NCBI GenBank assembly: GCA_003508835.1
Contig: PUFA01000007.1
Span: 18,871,001 to 18,935,000 of the forward strand
Origin: Eonycteris spelaea
Lineage: Eukaryota; Chordata; Mammalia; Chiroptera; Pteropodidae
Direction: 5' to 3'
Length of the DNA stretch: 64,000 bases
This document shows, piece by piece, positions 12,035-23,529 of the stretch. Position 1 is the first letter of the stretch. Every line of letters starts with the position of its first letter. The position numbers and the translations under genes are program-made. The notes below the pieces were generated by a model. The model was given only the letters and a program-made list of their open reading frames with translations, was not told the DNA's origin and made no database searches.

Positions 12035-12365
12035 GATTCACTCCTTTATTCATCCCTCAAAAAACACTTTTGACCACCTGCTCTATGCTGATTCTGTCAA
12101 TAAGATGATTCTCAACCTAAGGGGACAGCTATAAACAAACCATACCAATTCAATGGCAAATGGCTGTAAGAGAGATGCAGAGATGCAGGGTAGAGCTTAG
12201 GAACAAATAAATTGCTGCCCAACTCAGAAAAGGAAGTGAGTCACTCTGCCTAAAGAAATCAGGGATAGTGTCCTAGAGGAGACTATTGTCACAGCAATTG
12301 ATATGGCTCTTAGGGGATGAGTAAGAGTTTTTGAAACCAGCGGGAAGGATAAAGCACTTGAAAAA
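12035..12365 (-). repeat. L2 fragment, antisense
   Basis: Reverse-complement L2 3' region: 'cctttattcatccctcaaaa', 'gaccacctgctctatgctg', 'gatgcagggtagagc', 'agggatagtgtcctagagg'. Confidence 0.6.
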
Positions 12366-12689
12366 GCAGTCTCTTCCTACATTATCTAGCGAGGCTCTAA
12401 GCTCTCAATTGTAACTCAGTATTATTGACTGATGAATAAGACTGAAACTGCTAATTTGGTTGAAAGGAAGTGAATCCCAACTCTTGTCTATTCTACTGTA
12501 ATTCAGTTCATTCGAAGACCTCTACAAGTCTCCTTCTGCATAAGGACATATTTCATGAAGTGATATCCTTGCAAAGAATTAAAGCTGCCTTTCACATGAT
12601 CTGCTTGTTTCTAACATTTTTGGTTTTGTTTAATTCTAATATAACCTTCCCTGCTGAGAGTCCTATGTAATGATCAGATAGTCTGTAAC

Positions 12690-13110
12690 AATGCTTGAAT
12701 AGACTTGTTGCCTCAAGAGTAGGTTTGATTTTATTGATTTTCTTCTAATGCTTGTAATTGTTCCAGTTTGTTGAGCTTTTTTCTTTCCTTTCTTTTGTGT
12801 TTCCTAATTGCTTTATTTCTCATAGAAAAGATCTGTTTGTGGTTTGTTGATCTTTTCCTTCATTAAGAATTTATGTTGTAAGATAGGCTTGGTGAAGAAA
12901 AGCAAAACTCTATTATCAAAAATTTTATTATGCCTCTGATATATGTTTCTCTTTCATAAAAACACTACAAAATGTCTTTGTTTTTCATTTCATGAATAAC
13001 TGTACTCTTTGGAGGAAGAAAAACAATCTGTTATGTTCAGTACTTTCATTCCAATGTTATATTATTAGTGTTTGGAATAAAACATTTATCTTGGTGATTT
13101 GATTCTTTGT
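12690..13110 (-). mobile_element. Possible L1 fragment, antisense
   Basis: T-rich sequence with 'gtttgttgatcttttcc' and 'tttcctaattgctttat' wording like antisense L1 ORF2. Too diverged to be sure. Confidence 0.35.
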
Positions 13111-13374
13111 CCTTCTTAGTGCCTCTGCATTATCACCTGTGTTTTAACAAATTAAATGAGAAGTCGTTCAAGGTCAGTGCAAAAATCCTGACGTGCAGAA
13201 TTTCTTCCCATACACACATTCATCTGGCAACCATTTACTAAACCAACAAATGCAATGTAGGTTGTCAACTATTAGAAATAAGGAGAGAACAAAATCCAGG
13301 TTGCTTAATACTAAAACAGGGCGAAAATGTAGAGGGTAATGAGACCCATCAAAGGCTCCATTTGCAATCCACAG

Positions 13375-13620
13375 GATTTAGTTTGGACCAGGGCCTCTGG
13401 AATCATACAAGTGTGAGTTTAAGTCCAGTTTTGCTATAAGGTGAGTGACCTCAGACAAATTGCCCAACCTATCTGAGTTCCAACTCATCTATCTATAAAA
13501 TGTAGGTACTAGTAACACCTGCCTCAAGATCTTTGTGACTGTTAAAGGAAATACTGCAGGTAAAGTGCCAATCAAAAAAAAAAAAGTCAGATACAAAGTA
13601 AGTACTCAATAAAAAGTAGT
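13375..13620 (+). repeat. MIR SINE
   Basis: 'ctggaatcatacaagtgtga', 'gtgacctcagacaaattgcc', 'catctatctataaaatg', 'aagtaagtactcaataaaaa' in consensus order, with an inserted A-run near 13574-13585. Confidence 0.85.
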
Positions 13621-13729
13621 TCTAGATATATACTGATCCTACCTCATTTGTATTAACCAACTAAGCTAAAAACATAGAAGTATAAAAATAAATAAACAGA
13701 AACTTCATTTAAAATTAAATCGGGGTGCA

Positions 13730-13960
13730 GAAGGGGGAGCTCTCACATCCCACATTGATTTTGAAGCTCACTCTTTGTTCATAAAAGCTCTCCCAACTTC
13801 CACTTTTCTATAAGAGTTTCCACTCTTTTTTTCTTGGGACCTGCATGTGGTTTGTCATTAGATTGACCGCATGCCCCAAATTCAATTCTTTATTGTTCCT
13901 GAACAAACCCATGTTGCTGGAGAAATATCTGGCTGTTTATTTGTTAAAGGTCAACAGAAA
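13730..13960 (+). mobile_element. Possible ERV LTR fragment
   Basis: A TATA-like 'cataaaagctctccc' (about 13780) is followed by a T-rich stretch and 'gggacctgcatgtggtttgt', then 'ccatgttgctggagaaat'. The arrangement resembles the R/U5 part of an ERV LTR. Ends were not resolved and no duplication was found. Confidence 0.35.
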
Positions 13961-15390
13961 ATTCCCAGTAAATGTTTGTTGACTGAAGCTGGTCCAAATA
14001 TTTCACCTGCAATTCAATCGGTTGATGCAACATCAGACATGAAATCGAGGATTTCTTACTTAAGTTGGGGAAGTTAAAAGTGTATTTGGGGTGAAGAGTG
14101 GCTGTGCCTAACATGTGTATTGCAGTCCAAATCTCTTACAATAACCTACCTCAAATTATCTATTCATTAAAGTTAAGATGATGCATCATTCCTTGCAGTT
14201 ATAGTAAAAGGAGCAGATATTTAGAGATATGATACAAAACATACAGGTGCTTGCCCACCAGGGGTCTCCTCCATGCTGTAAGGGATTATAAAATAATGAT
14301 AGCTCTAGGAAAAGAATTATATAAGTCTACAATGAAGACTTCACCGAAAATTAGTAACATCTTAAAAATCATATTTGAAAAAATAAGTCAAGAGTTCTAG
14401 AGGGAGAATAGCCAGTTCTAACAGGCAATCAGTAGTTAATTACATGCATTCAGCATTTTCCAAAAGATTATATATGAACTGGAAATTCTCTGTCCATGTG
14501 AGTAATCACCTAAAGAGGCACTGGGTATACAAAATGAAATAAACTGAACTCCACTGAACTAATACAAAATCAAACTACAAAAAAAAATGTAGTTAATGTT
14601 ACATAGCAATAGTTTTCAATGTAAGGCACAGAGAGGTGTTATGGGCAAAATCTCTATGGAAGTCTAGAATAAATTTGTTTAAGGATATATGTTAGAGGTG
14701 AATCCTGTCAAAAATAACATATAAAAATTATAGGTACTGACTGTGTTTACAGTATTGTCTTTTTTTGAAGGTTGATATTTACCATCACCCTGATAAATGC
14801 CTCTTTATAGTCTATTCATTCCTCATTGACTCATATCTCCTACCTCTAATATTTATTACACAAAGGAATATTTCTCAGACTATTCAGAGATAAATTTCTT
14901 CATTGATGGAGGGTTTTTCCACTGCCTATTATGTGCCTACTAGCCCCAGACAACAATTTATTACCAGTCAAAAAAAGAGGCAATGAGGTAGAAGACAGAA
15001 TTGGTTTTATGGCCGTGTCTATATTTCTTAAAGAGTAAGAACCTTTATAAAAGAAATTCATCCTGGAGCCACATGAACCACCACTTATTTGGAATAAAGT
15101 GAATTTGTTATAAAATATTGAAAACAGAATCAAATTCTATGAGGCTTTACTCTGTTTTACTATTAGGAGCTATTAAAATCCGCACCCAGCTACCTTCTGC
15201 CTCTTACCAACTAAAATAATGCTGTGAGCCTACAAATATGGGTTCCTTTGAACATCACGGATATTGGATAGAATCAACACATTGTGTTAGAATGTAGGGC
15301 CTTAACACAACTTCTATTTAGGGAAAGCCCTCTACTAAATATGCTAATTGAATTCTTATTAGCCTTGAAGTACATAGCATGGTATAAGGG
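13961..15390. other. Mostly unassigned AT-rich DNA
   Basis: A short piece at about 14905-14960 ('cactgcctattatgtgcct') looks like a MIR/L2 3' end in antisense. Nothing else recognised. Confidence 0.45.
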
Positions 15391-15394
15391 TAAG

Positions 15395-15560
15395 AATATT
15401 AGAATAAGAGTCAGAAAACATCAGTTTTAGTCCCAGATGTATCATTGGCATATTTTGTTACCTAAGACAAATCATTGAACTTCTTTGTGCTGCATTATCC
15501 TAATAATGTATTTAATGGGAGTTTAGAAAAAATGACTTCCAAGATCCTTTTATTTTGGTT
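15395..15560 (+). repeat. MIR SINE
   Basis: 'aataagagtcagaaaacatc', 'tagtcccagatgtatcattg', 'cctaagacaaatcattgaac' follow MIR order. Confidence 0.7.
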
Positions 15561-16490
15561 CTACACTATTTGAGTCTGTAGTTACCAAATAATACAAACC
15601 TTTAAATACCAGCATACCCTTTCAACACCACATCCACTATCAAGTAATACATTTTAGTATTGCCTGTACATGCACATCTGTGAGCATTCTCCAAAGTGAG
15701 ATATACCAATTGAGCAACAACAAATTTTAATACTGACAAAAATGATTATATAAATAGCCATTTAAATTCAGATGAGCAATCAGTAATTGTTTACTCTCCA
15801 ACTACTAGATAAAATAACCAGACCTCTGGCAAAAATCAACAGATTTCTCCTTTCTCCCCAACCCACAGTATGAGTGTTAACACGTTAGTCGCTACCCTTG
15901 AATCTCAAAATTCAGATTCTAATGTGTCAGCAATGCCAAACTCCAGATAAGTAGACTTAAGTATTAAGTAGATGTTGTGCCCAAAAAATCAACAGAGAAA
16001 GATGATAAACCAATAGATAAATATGTTTAGCCCTGACCTGACTCAAAGAAAAGAAAAAGAATAAAAGAAAGAAAAGAGAATATATTATTTTCCTACTGTT
16101 CTGGCCAGCATAATCCTTGGTCTTTCTGGTTATCTGATAGATCCACCCCATAGGCACTAGATGATTTTGTTTGGCCTAGAATACCAGAGGACTGCCCTCC
16201 ATTTTGATTGGATATTCCTACAATAAGACATATGTGGCCCAAACACAAGCCCTGAGGCAGAGAAGAGTGTCCTGACAGATACAGATCTCTTGGGGAAGAG
16301 GCAGCTGTGCCCCCACATTACCATGGTGATGTCCATTAACCTCTTTAGGCCCACTTTTATAAGTTCAATAACAAGAATATTGTAACAGCAGTATTTCCTG
16401 GCATACTGAGGCCAGTAAAAAGGCACATAAAGGAGTTCAGTCCTCTAATCCTATGGCAGAAAGTAATTTTTTCATTTTAATATCATTCAG
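15561..16490. other. Low-copy DNA, nothing assigned
   Basis: Includes an AAAGA-rich run near 16048-16080. No gene or assignable repeat seen. Confidence 0.5.
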
Positions 16491-17737
16491 CTTCATTCAA
16501 GTATAATCATAAAGTGTAAGCTTTGTATAAGTATACAGTTTGATAAGTATTGACAAATGTATACAACTACCACCCAATTTAGTTTGGAATACTCCTATCT
16601 CTCCCAAAAGTTCCCTTACGTCCCTTCGCAGACAATTCTCATCTCCACCCACAGAAAACCAACATTCTACTGTTACTATGGCTTTGCTCTTTCTCGAATT
16701 TCATATAAATGGAATCACCGTATAGTCTTCAATTTTATTAGTAATCTTTCATTTATAATAATGTTTTTGAGATTAATCCATATACTATGAGTATTAATAT
16801 TTTGAACTTTATTACTACACAAAATTCCATAGTATAGCTATGCCAAAATTTATTCATTTGCTAGTTGATGGATATTTGGTCTATTTCCAATTTTGGACTC
16901 TCTTGATAAATGCGGATGTGAACGATCTTATAAAAGTCTTTACATGTACATATGTTTTCATTTTTCACGGGTAGACATTAAAAGGAGGAGTGGCTGATAA
17001 GTGCACATTTAACTTTGTAAGATACTGTCAAACAACTTTCCAAAGGGCCATAGTGTTTTCATTCCACCAGCAGTCTATCAAAGTTCCAGTTCTGTCCTTG
17101 ATGATACTTATAATTTGCAGTCTTTTTGATCTCAGTTTTTCTAGTGGGTATCAATGGTATCTCTCTGTGGTTTTAGTTTGTATTTCCCAATGATCAATCA
17201 TGTTGAGCAACTTTTCACGTGCTACTAGCTATTTGTATTCCTTTTCTGTGTGTATGAAGTGTCTGTTTGAATCCTTTGTGCATTTTTAAAATGAAGTTAT
17301 ATGACTTAGTACTGACCATAGAATTTCTTTACATATTCTTGGTACAATTTCTTGGTCATATATATATTTTTTCTTTGCAAATGTTTTCTCCAAATCTGTG
17401 GCTTGCTTTTTCATTTCTTATCAGTAACTCTCAACGAGCAAGTTTCATTTTGATGAATTCCATTTTTTCTCCCTCTTGTGGTTTGTGCTTTTTGTGTCCA
17501 AAATAAGCAAGTTTTGACTAACTCAAGATAACAAAGATTTTATCCTGTTTTCTTCTACAACTTTTATGGTTTTAACTTATTTTTAATCTGATCCATTTTT
17601 AATTAATTGTTCTGTAAAGTTTGTTAAAGTATCAAGGTTCATTTTTTCCATGTGAATACCTCTAGTTATTCCAGCTTTATTTGTTAAAAATATGATCTTT
17701 TGACATTAATTTACCTCTGCAACTGTAACTAAGATTT

Positions 17738-18063
17738 TGACTTCATCTTTTATATTTAACTGCTGACAGCTTTCAAGCCACACTTCTCTCTTCCCATTCT
17801 GCCTTTATCTGGCAGGTGCCAACAGGAAATTCAGATTTTCCATAGCCCCAGCCAGCATTGGGACACTTTTTCCCAATGCCAACCCAAGCCATTATAAAGT
17901 CCCAATCCACTCTTTCTGCCTCACGCCTGCCAGCCTGGATCTGCTTGTGCCTTCATTCCCACTAACACATTTTCTCTCAAATCCTCTTGGTGTGTGGAGT
18001 GTCATCATCCCACCCATAAATTAGGAGATGGTCCATCTGCCTCTGGCTTTGTGCCACAAAACA
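17738..18063 (+). mobile_element. Solo LTR inserted in L1
   Basis: A 326-bp block that breaks the antisense L1. It begins TG (tgacttcatc) and ends CA (gccacaaaaca), and is bounded by an exact 5-bp direct repeat GATTT at 17733-17737 and 18064-18068. The L1 reads on across the block. A TATA-like 'cattataaagtcc' lies near 17890, and there is no canonical AATAAA. The sense orientation is inferred from the TATA position. I cannot name the family; 5-bp duplications are usual for ERVL-class and some other ERVs. Confidence 0.8.
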
Positions 18064-18149
18064 GATTTGTCAGAAATTAATTCACCATATGAGTATAGGT
18101 CTATTTTTGAATTCTCAAGTAGATAAATGAACCTATGTGTCTATTTTTG

Positions 18150-18335
18150 TGTCAAAACCATATGATTTTAACTACTATAGCTTTATAATTACTTTTAAAA
18201 TCAGATAGATGATAGATAGATAATAGACAGACAGACTGATAAACAGACTGACAAACTGACAGACAGATCTTTCTATTCTGTCAAAACCATATTGTCTTGG
18301 TTACTATAGCTTTATAATGAGTTTTAACATGAGAC
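18150..18335. repeat. Tandem duplication in L1 with GATA/GACA spacer
   Basis: A segment beginning 'gtcaaaaccatat' and ending 'actatagctttataat' occurs twice, at about 18152-18192 and 18279-18320. A degenerate GATA/CAGA tetranucleotide tract (18201-18270) lies between the copies. The downstream copy is closer to expected L1 wording. Confidence 0.75.
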
Positions 18336-18974
18336 AGTTCCTTTTCTTTTTTTTAAAGTTATCTTGTGTATTATAGATGCTTTGCAATTTCATAAATTTT
18401 AAGATCAAATTGTCAAATTATCAAAATATTAATGGGATTTTGATATAAATTGCATTATATCTGAAGAAAAATTGGGGAAAATTGTTATCTTAATAATATT
18501 AAGGTTTTTCAATTTAAGGATTCCATGTAACTATTTAAGTCTTCTTTAATTATCTCAGCAGTATCTCGTACTTTGGAATGAAAAGCCCTTACATAGCAAA
18601 ATTTATTCCTAAGTATTTTTGTTTAATTTTATTTCAAATTTTGAGTTGCTAGCATCTGCAAATACAATAGATTTGTATATACTAATCTGGTACCTGTGAC
18701 CTTGCTAAATCCGCTATTAGTGCTAATATTTTTAGTATATTCCTTAGGGTTTTCCATAAATTTGACCTTGTCATCTTGAATAAAGACATAATTACTTCTT
18801 CCTTTCCAATATGTATGCCTTTTTTTACCCTTACCTTACTGAACTGGCACAGTTTTCCAGATTAATGTTAAAGAAAAGTAATGAGATAAAAATCTTTTCT
18901 TGTTCCTGATATTAGATAGGAAGCATTTATTCTTTTATCTTTAAGCATAGTAGACTTATTGTATCCCCACCCAA

Positions 18975-19472
18975 TTCTTCACCCTTTCTTCTATTTCTGT
19001 TTACAACATTTTCAATATAATCTCATGGTACCATACCACTCAACCGCTCAGTCTGGACCAAGTCATGTGACTTACCTTGGCCAATGGGGTTTAAATTGAT
19101 ATGATTCAAGAAGAGGATAGAAAAGTGTTTATGTCCTCCCTTATTTCAATAAAACTTGTCTGAGCTAGCCTTCTAGAAATAAAAGACATGTAGAGCAGAC
19201 AAGCTGATCCAATCATCTATGCCAAGTCCATCACAGATCAACCTCATCATCCCATGACCTTTACACATATGAGCAAGCCCAAGTCAAAACATCCAAACCA
19301 CCCAGTCAAGCTTCAACTGAGTTCAGGTTCATGAGCAAGCTCATATGAGATTACCTGAGCCAGGTCAGAGCAGCTGAAGCTTGCAAACACATTTATTGCT
19401 CAATGCCACTGAAATTTTATGCTTGATTGTTATGCAGCATTATTGTGGCACTAGATAACTAACATAGTACAT
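18975..19472 (+). mobile_element. MLT1-like MaLR LTR (old subtype)
   Basis: 'gtcatgtgacttaccttggc' and 'ccaatggggtttaaat' near the start, 'gagcaagcccaagtc' in the middle, and a 3' end of 'atttattgctcaatgcc', 'gcttgattgttatgcagc' and 'actagataactaac'. This matches older MLT1 variants. Limits approximate. Confidence 0.65.
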
Positions 19473-19474
19473 TA

Positions 19475-20565
19475 GAATCAGCCTGTGTAAATCCCATTTT
19501 ATTTAATCCAAGAATACCAATTAGTCATCTGAAACTCTTCCATACTCTCAAAGCATCAAACGCAGCCCTATTCTGCAATTGTTTCAAAAGAATGGGCATG
19601 AGCTATTAACATCTCAGTTTAAATGAATTTTTCATATTCAGAGGCTTTCTGTAATAATATTTACCATGTCCTTGAAAACAGCATTTATATGTGTGTTGCA
19701 GGGGAGGGAGTGTGTGATTGGAGAGAACCAGGATTTGACAATACTAAATAAAGTGGGCCTATTGTTACATGACAAGAGTCTTGTCACCTGCCACATTTTT
19801 TTCTCCAGCTCCAAAAGCAGTTCCCTTTCCTCATGCTCCATCATGAGAGGAGTCCTGGCAATGAAGATGCAACATTCCTCTTGCAATTCCAATTTCACAG
19901 TTCAATGAGGAACAAGCATGAGCAGAGAGTACTCTAAGAAAGGCATGACAAGCATGGCAGATGGAAGACCTAGTCATTCATTCTGCATCCTCCTCCTTCC
20001 CATGACCCTTTCACTTTATACAACAACAAAAAAAAATTGAGAGTGGGCTTCTAGTTCTGATGAGGTACCAGATACAGCCTTTAACTTCTCCAAATGACTA
20101 CATTCCAATCAGGCAGAAACATGGGTTGGTGTTCCCCATTAATTTGATTTGTTTCTGCTTTACGGTTTATTTAAACAATAAGCTTCCTTTAGTTCTGTAC
20201 AACTGAAGGAGACAGGGAAGAGAGGACAGTGAAAGTGACATCTGTCAGCTAACAGTAATTAAGCAGAGCTATGTGGAGTTTCAGTGCTCTAAATGGTCAC
20301 TTTAAAGTGTTGATGAGCAGGGAAATGTCTGATTAAATTTTAAGAAGGGCTAAATGGGCCAGCCCCACCATAGGATAAGGCTAATGGAGTCGTAGACTGA
20401 GCAAATTAAATGAACAATGTATCAGTGCTATGCAGGAACAAGCTGGCCCAAACATGCCTCTTCTAGAGTCGAAACACAGCTTCCCCTGTATGATTGCAAA
20501 GAATAAATCTACTGTAAGTACCTCTTGAGCTTCAGAATAGGTCACTGGAGTAAAAAATGCTTTGG
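19475..20565. other. Low-copy DNA with overlapping short frames
   Basis: Open frames of 80-86 codons overlap on opposite strands at 19638-19908 without recognisable product. 20225-20510 is listed separately as a candidate conserved element. Confidence 0.45.
20225..20510. promoter_or_regulatory. Candidate conserved non-coding element
   Basis: Repeat-free, balanced composition, homeodomain-type 'cagtaattaagc' at about 20252, scattered TAAT/ATTA cores, and retained CpGs (near 20391 and 20470). Regulatory function is inference from composition only. Confidence 0.3.
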
Positions 20566-20574
20566 CTTAGACGG

Positions 20575-20725
20575 TAGGAGACTAGAGTACCAGTTCTGGC
20601 TCTGACACCATCTGACTGACCTAAGGCAAATCACATCACTTCCATGAGCCTCTGTTTTCTCATTTGTAAGACACGGGGTTAGTTCACAGATAGTCTTAAA
20701 GCTCTAAGAAGCTATGATTTAATTT
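20575..20725 (+). repeat. MIR SINE
   Basis: 'ccagttctggctctgacacc', 'gacctaaggcaaatcacatc', 'ctgttttctcatttgtaag' in order. Confidence 0.8.
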
Positions 20726-21036
20726 TCTTAAATAATTTAGGAACCAAATTTGATGTCTATGACAAAGCCAGAAAAAGCTGAAGTAGTGATCCATAGAGTG
20801 GGTACTTCAAAGCCTCAAGCATCATGGAGATATCAACTTAAGCTTGAGGGACAAAGTAGAGATCCTTTTGTCACGGCTTCAGGATCTTAACTTCTCATGA
20901 AACACAGCAGTTTTTCTCTCATCTGTTTTGTTTTGGGTTCCATGCACATATTTTATAACAGGCAAAGATGCTGCTAATAAACAAATTAAAAATCACTAGA
21001 TTAATTTTTCTTGATTTTTTTGTTCATACATTTCAG

Positions 21037-21217
21037 AGAAACAAGCAAATTTGAAGAGGACAGAGGAATCAGAACAGAAGAACAGAACAGTGACTTGTTC
21101 ACTGACGGAATCTTAGTGAGCAATCCATTTCCTCTAGACACTGAGTCAGGAAGACCAGACGCAGAGCGTCCTACAGCTTCTAATGACAAAACTTCAGAAT
21201 TAACAAAGGCTCATGAG
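21037..21217 (+). other. Exon-like open block with good acceptor
   Basis: A T-rich tract ending in 'catacatttcag' precedes position 21037. The following 181 bases are open in the frame that starts with an upstream Met at 21011 and runs to 21271. They encode an acidic, polar peptide rich in Glu, Asp, Ser and Thr. Possible donors are GAG|GTGTTA at 21217/21218 and GGG|GTAGGG at 21230/21231. CpGs are kept (near 21106, 21160 and 21166) where the surroundings have lost them. No family recognised; the minus strand is also open for 62 codons, so this may be chance. Could be an unannotated exon, a fragment of an old retrocopy, or noise. Confidence 0.25.
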
Positions 21218-21519
21218 GTGTTATTATGGGGTAGGGGAAATTCTGAAGATTCTTGCTTCAATTCCTGTTGATCAGAAAAACACATGTTCAATAAATCAGC
21301 AAAAGACTTACAAACATCTAGATCCTACAGATTACCAAATCCAGATCTTGTGTTTGGTATTTCTCTTGCTCTCTTATTATCTGCAATTACAATTTCATAC
21401 CTTCTCCATTTTCATCACGTTTTCCACCTACTTCTATCTCTCTTTCAGATTAATGACCATACCTCATACTTCATGAGAAAGTAGGAACTATTAATCAAGA
21501 GCTCCCACACATCTCATTA

Positions 21520-21720
21520 CTGACTCTGCAAATGTGCCAGCACCTTTGCCTTTCCTCTTGTTTTTAACAGGAGAAGTCTCCCAAACTCTTATCAGATGCC
21601 TTGAGTTTCCTTCTCCTTTGAATTCTCAGTAATCTCTGCTCTTAAATTATTATCTTTTACATCTCTTTCCTACTGCATCATTCCCATCAGCAACCAAACG
21701 TAAACTATCCATTGGTCCAG
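21520..21720 (+). repeat. Possible L2 fragment
   Basis: Pyrimidine-rich wording ('gcctttcctcttgt', 'tgactctgc') vaguely resembles L2. Weak. Confidence 0.25.
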
Positions 21721-21782
21721 CCCATGCTGCCACCTACTAGGTGCAGATATTTCTTTCTGTTAAGCTTTTAAAAAGAGTTTCT

Positions 21783-21832
21783 ACATGTGCGTGCACACGC
21801 GCACACACACGCACACACACACTACTTCAATT
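21783..21832. repeat. Alternating purine-pyrimidine (CA/CG) tract
   Basis: Fifty bases of strict purine-pyrimidine alternation, including 'gtgcgtgcacacgcgcac' and then (CA)n. Strong Z-DNA-forming composition. Confidence 0.85.
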
Positions 21833-21845
21833 ACCATCACATAAA

Positions 21846-21920
21846 AGATAGATTAGATAGATCGATAATAAATAGATGATGATAGATAGATGATAGAGAG
21901 AGAGATGGACAGACAGACAA
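21846..21920. repeat. GATA/GACA tetranucleotide tract
   Basis: Imperfect GATA units followed by GAGA and GACA units, adjacent to the CA/CG tract. Confidence 0.85.
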
Positions 21921-21929
21921 ATGTACTTT

Positions 21930-23210
21930 TCTGTTTCTCTCTTTTTTATAGCATTTTTTAAAAGTCAGACTTTGCTTTGGGAAGGGGTCATATTGTTAAG
22001 CAAAAAATCCAATAGAGAAAAAAGGATTAGTGTTTTTACAATTCTCAAAGTTGACATTTTTAAAGTATATAATGTTAGTTTTGAAGGTATAATTGTCAAG
22101 AAAGAAACTGAATTTTTATATTCTAGAAACTACCTCTACAGAAAATAAAGCTTGTGGTCTGAAAGTAGAACCATAGATTTGAAAGATGGAGGATATTAAG
22201 TTTTCATCTCCCCACCTGATAAAAAGTGGAAAACAAAAGCCAACCTAGAAGGTTCTGGATAGACAGGGATGGCAGTGTGAGAGTAGGGGAAGCAGTGAAA
22301 CACGCGTCCTAGATCTCCATTTGGGTCAAAAGCATGAGTATATAATGCTGTTTAAATAACCACAAAATTTGGGCTAAGATAGGATTAGAGCTTATTTATT
22401 ACTTCTCTGACCACAGATTGGGAAATTTTCAGTTTTCTTTGAAGAAGTACTGAGTTCGATAAGATGCTATTTAGGTAGTAGGTTAACAAATAGCTGAGGG
22501 ATAATTCTAAAAGAATGAAAAAAATTATATTAACAATGTGGCACATTATTCTCAATGTACGAGCTTCCCATAATAGTTGTGAAGTTCTGTCTCTAGCCAC
22601 TAGAGTCTCCCTCATCATCTATGGTCATGGATGGTATCCAGAAATTACTATATATTCTCAATAGAAGAAGCAAAAGGTAGCTGAGTTAACAGTCTAACTA
22701 CCTCAGGAAATTAGAATACCTTAGGAAGTCTTGAAGTATCCTATGGTGAAAATTGAGGGGTGATAGTTCTAGCTCTGCATGAGTTGGAAAGTACTTCCAA
22801 GGTCTAGACTATTATGCCAGCCAGAGATGGGGCAAGGAGAGAGGTATGGGCCCTGATGATGCCATGATAAAAGACTACTGTCTTTATTAACAGTTCCATT
22901 CTCAGAAGTCCTCAACACCAGATGCCATCAGGATGCCCAAAGACCAGAATGAATAAAGGACATCTCTATGGAATTTTCCAAGGATCCCCAAGACAGCATA
23001 ATAAGTTACACATGGATCTGCTAACATTTTACCGCAAATGCTCATGAAAATACATATGTACACATCTATACTAAACCAGCCGTTTGTCTAGAAAAAATAA
23101 ATAAACCAGGGTCAAAGGTTGGAAATGCAACAGCTTCTCTATTTTGTTTCATTTTTCATACAACCAACTGCCAAGTTGACATCTGTACTTGTAGGGCCCA
23201 AAGACTTCTT
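21930..23210. other. Low-copy DNA, nothing assigned
   Basis: No gene recognised. 22545-22600 resembles 25190-25245 (see findings), so part of this may be an unrecognised interspersed repeat. Confidence 0.45.
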
Positions 23211-23214
23211 GAAC

Positions 23215-23465
23215 TTAACACATTCAAATACAAATTCTTGATCTTTCTTCCCTGGCTGCTCTGCTGGCTCTTACTTCAGATTTCATCTTCTTAAATAAAA
23301 AAGGGCACTTTTTAAACCCATCCATTCATACACTTGGGAGACATTCTTGAAACTTCCTTTACTGCAACTCATAGAAGTTTCACAAGTGAATCTACTTCTC
23401 TCTATCTTTGCTGTCACCTCTCTGATCCAAATCATCATATCTTGCCTGTCCTACTCTCCTTAACA
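23215..23465 (+). repeat. L2 fragment
   Basis: 'gggagacattcttgaaact', 'tctctgatccaaatcatc', 'atcttgcctgtcctactc' follow the L2 ORF2 3' region. Confidence 0.65.
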
Positions 23466-23474
23466 ATAAACTAA

Positions 23475-23497
23475 GGGGGAACGGGAAGGGGGCAGGG
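23475..23497 (+). other. G-quadruplex motif
   Basis: Four G-runs of 5, 3, 5 and 3 with 2-3 base loops, followed by further GGG runs to about 23523. Confidence 0.7.
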
Positions 23498-23529
23498 AAG
23501 TGGGAGGTGGGGCTGGAAGGAGGGTTCTT

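Larger units (their letters stand above)
16495..18965 (-). mobile_element. Long L1 ORF2 segment, antisense, interrupted
   Basis: Reverse-complement L1 ORF2 across about 2.1 kb of L1 sequence. Signposts in order: 'gtattgacaaatgtatacaa', 'tttcatataaatggaatcac', 'aaacaactttccaaaggg', 'tctgtggcttgcttttt', 'tttgtgctttttgtgtcc', 'ttactatagctttataatg', 'aatttattcctaagtat', 'gaccttgctaaatccgc'. It is split by a solo LTR (17738-18063) and carries a local tandem duplication (18150-18335). All frames are broken; no protein is possible. Confidence 0.93.

Noticed and set aside
16495..17510. Several 60-90 codon plus-strand frames
   Set aside because: They are antisense to dead L1 ORF2; the coding direction of the element is minus.
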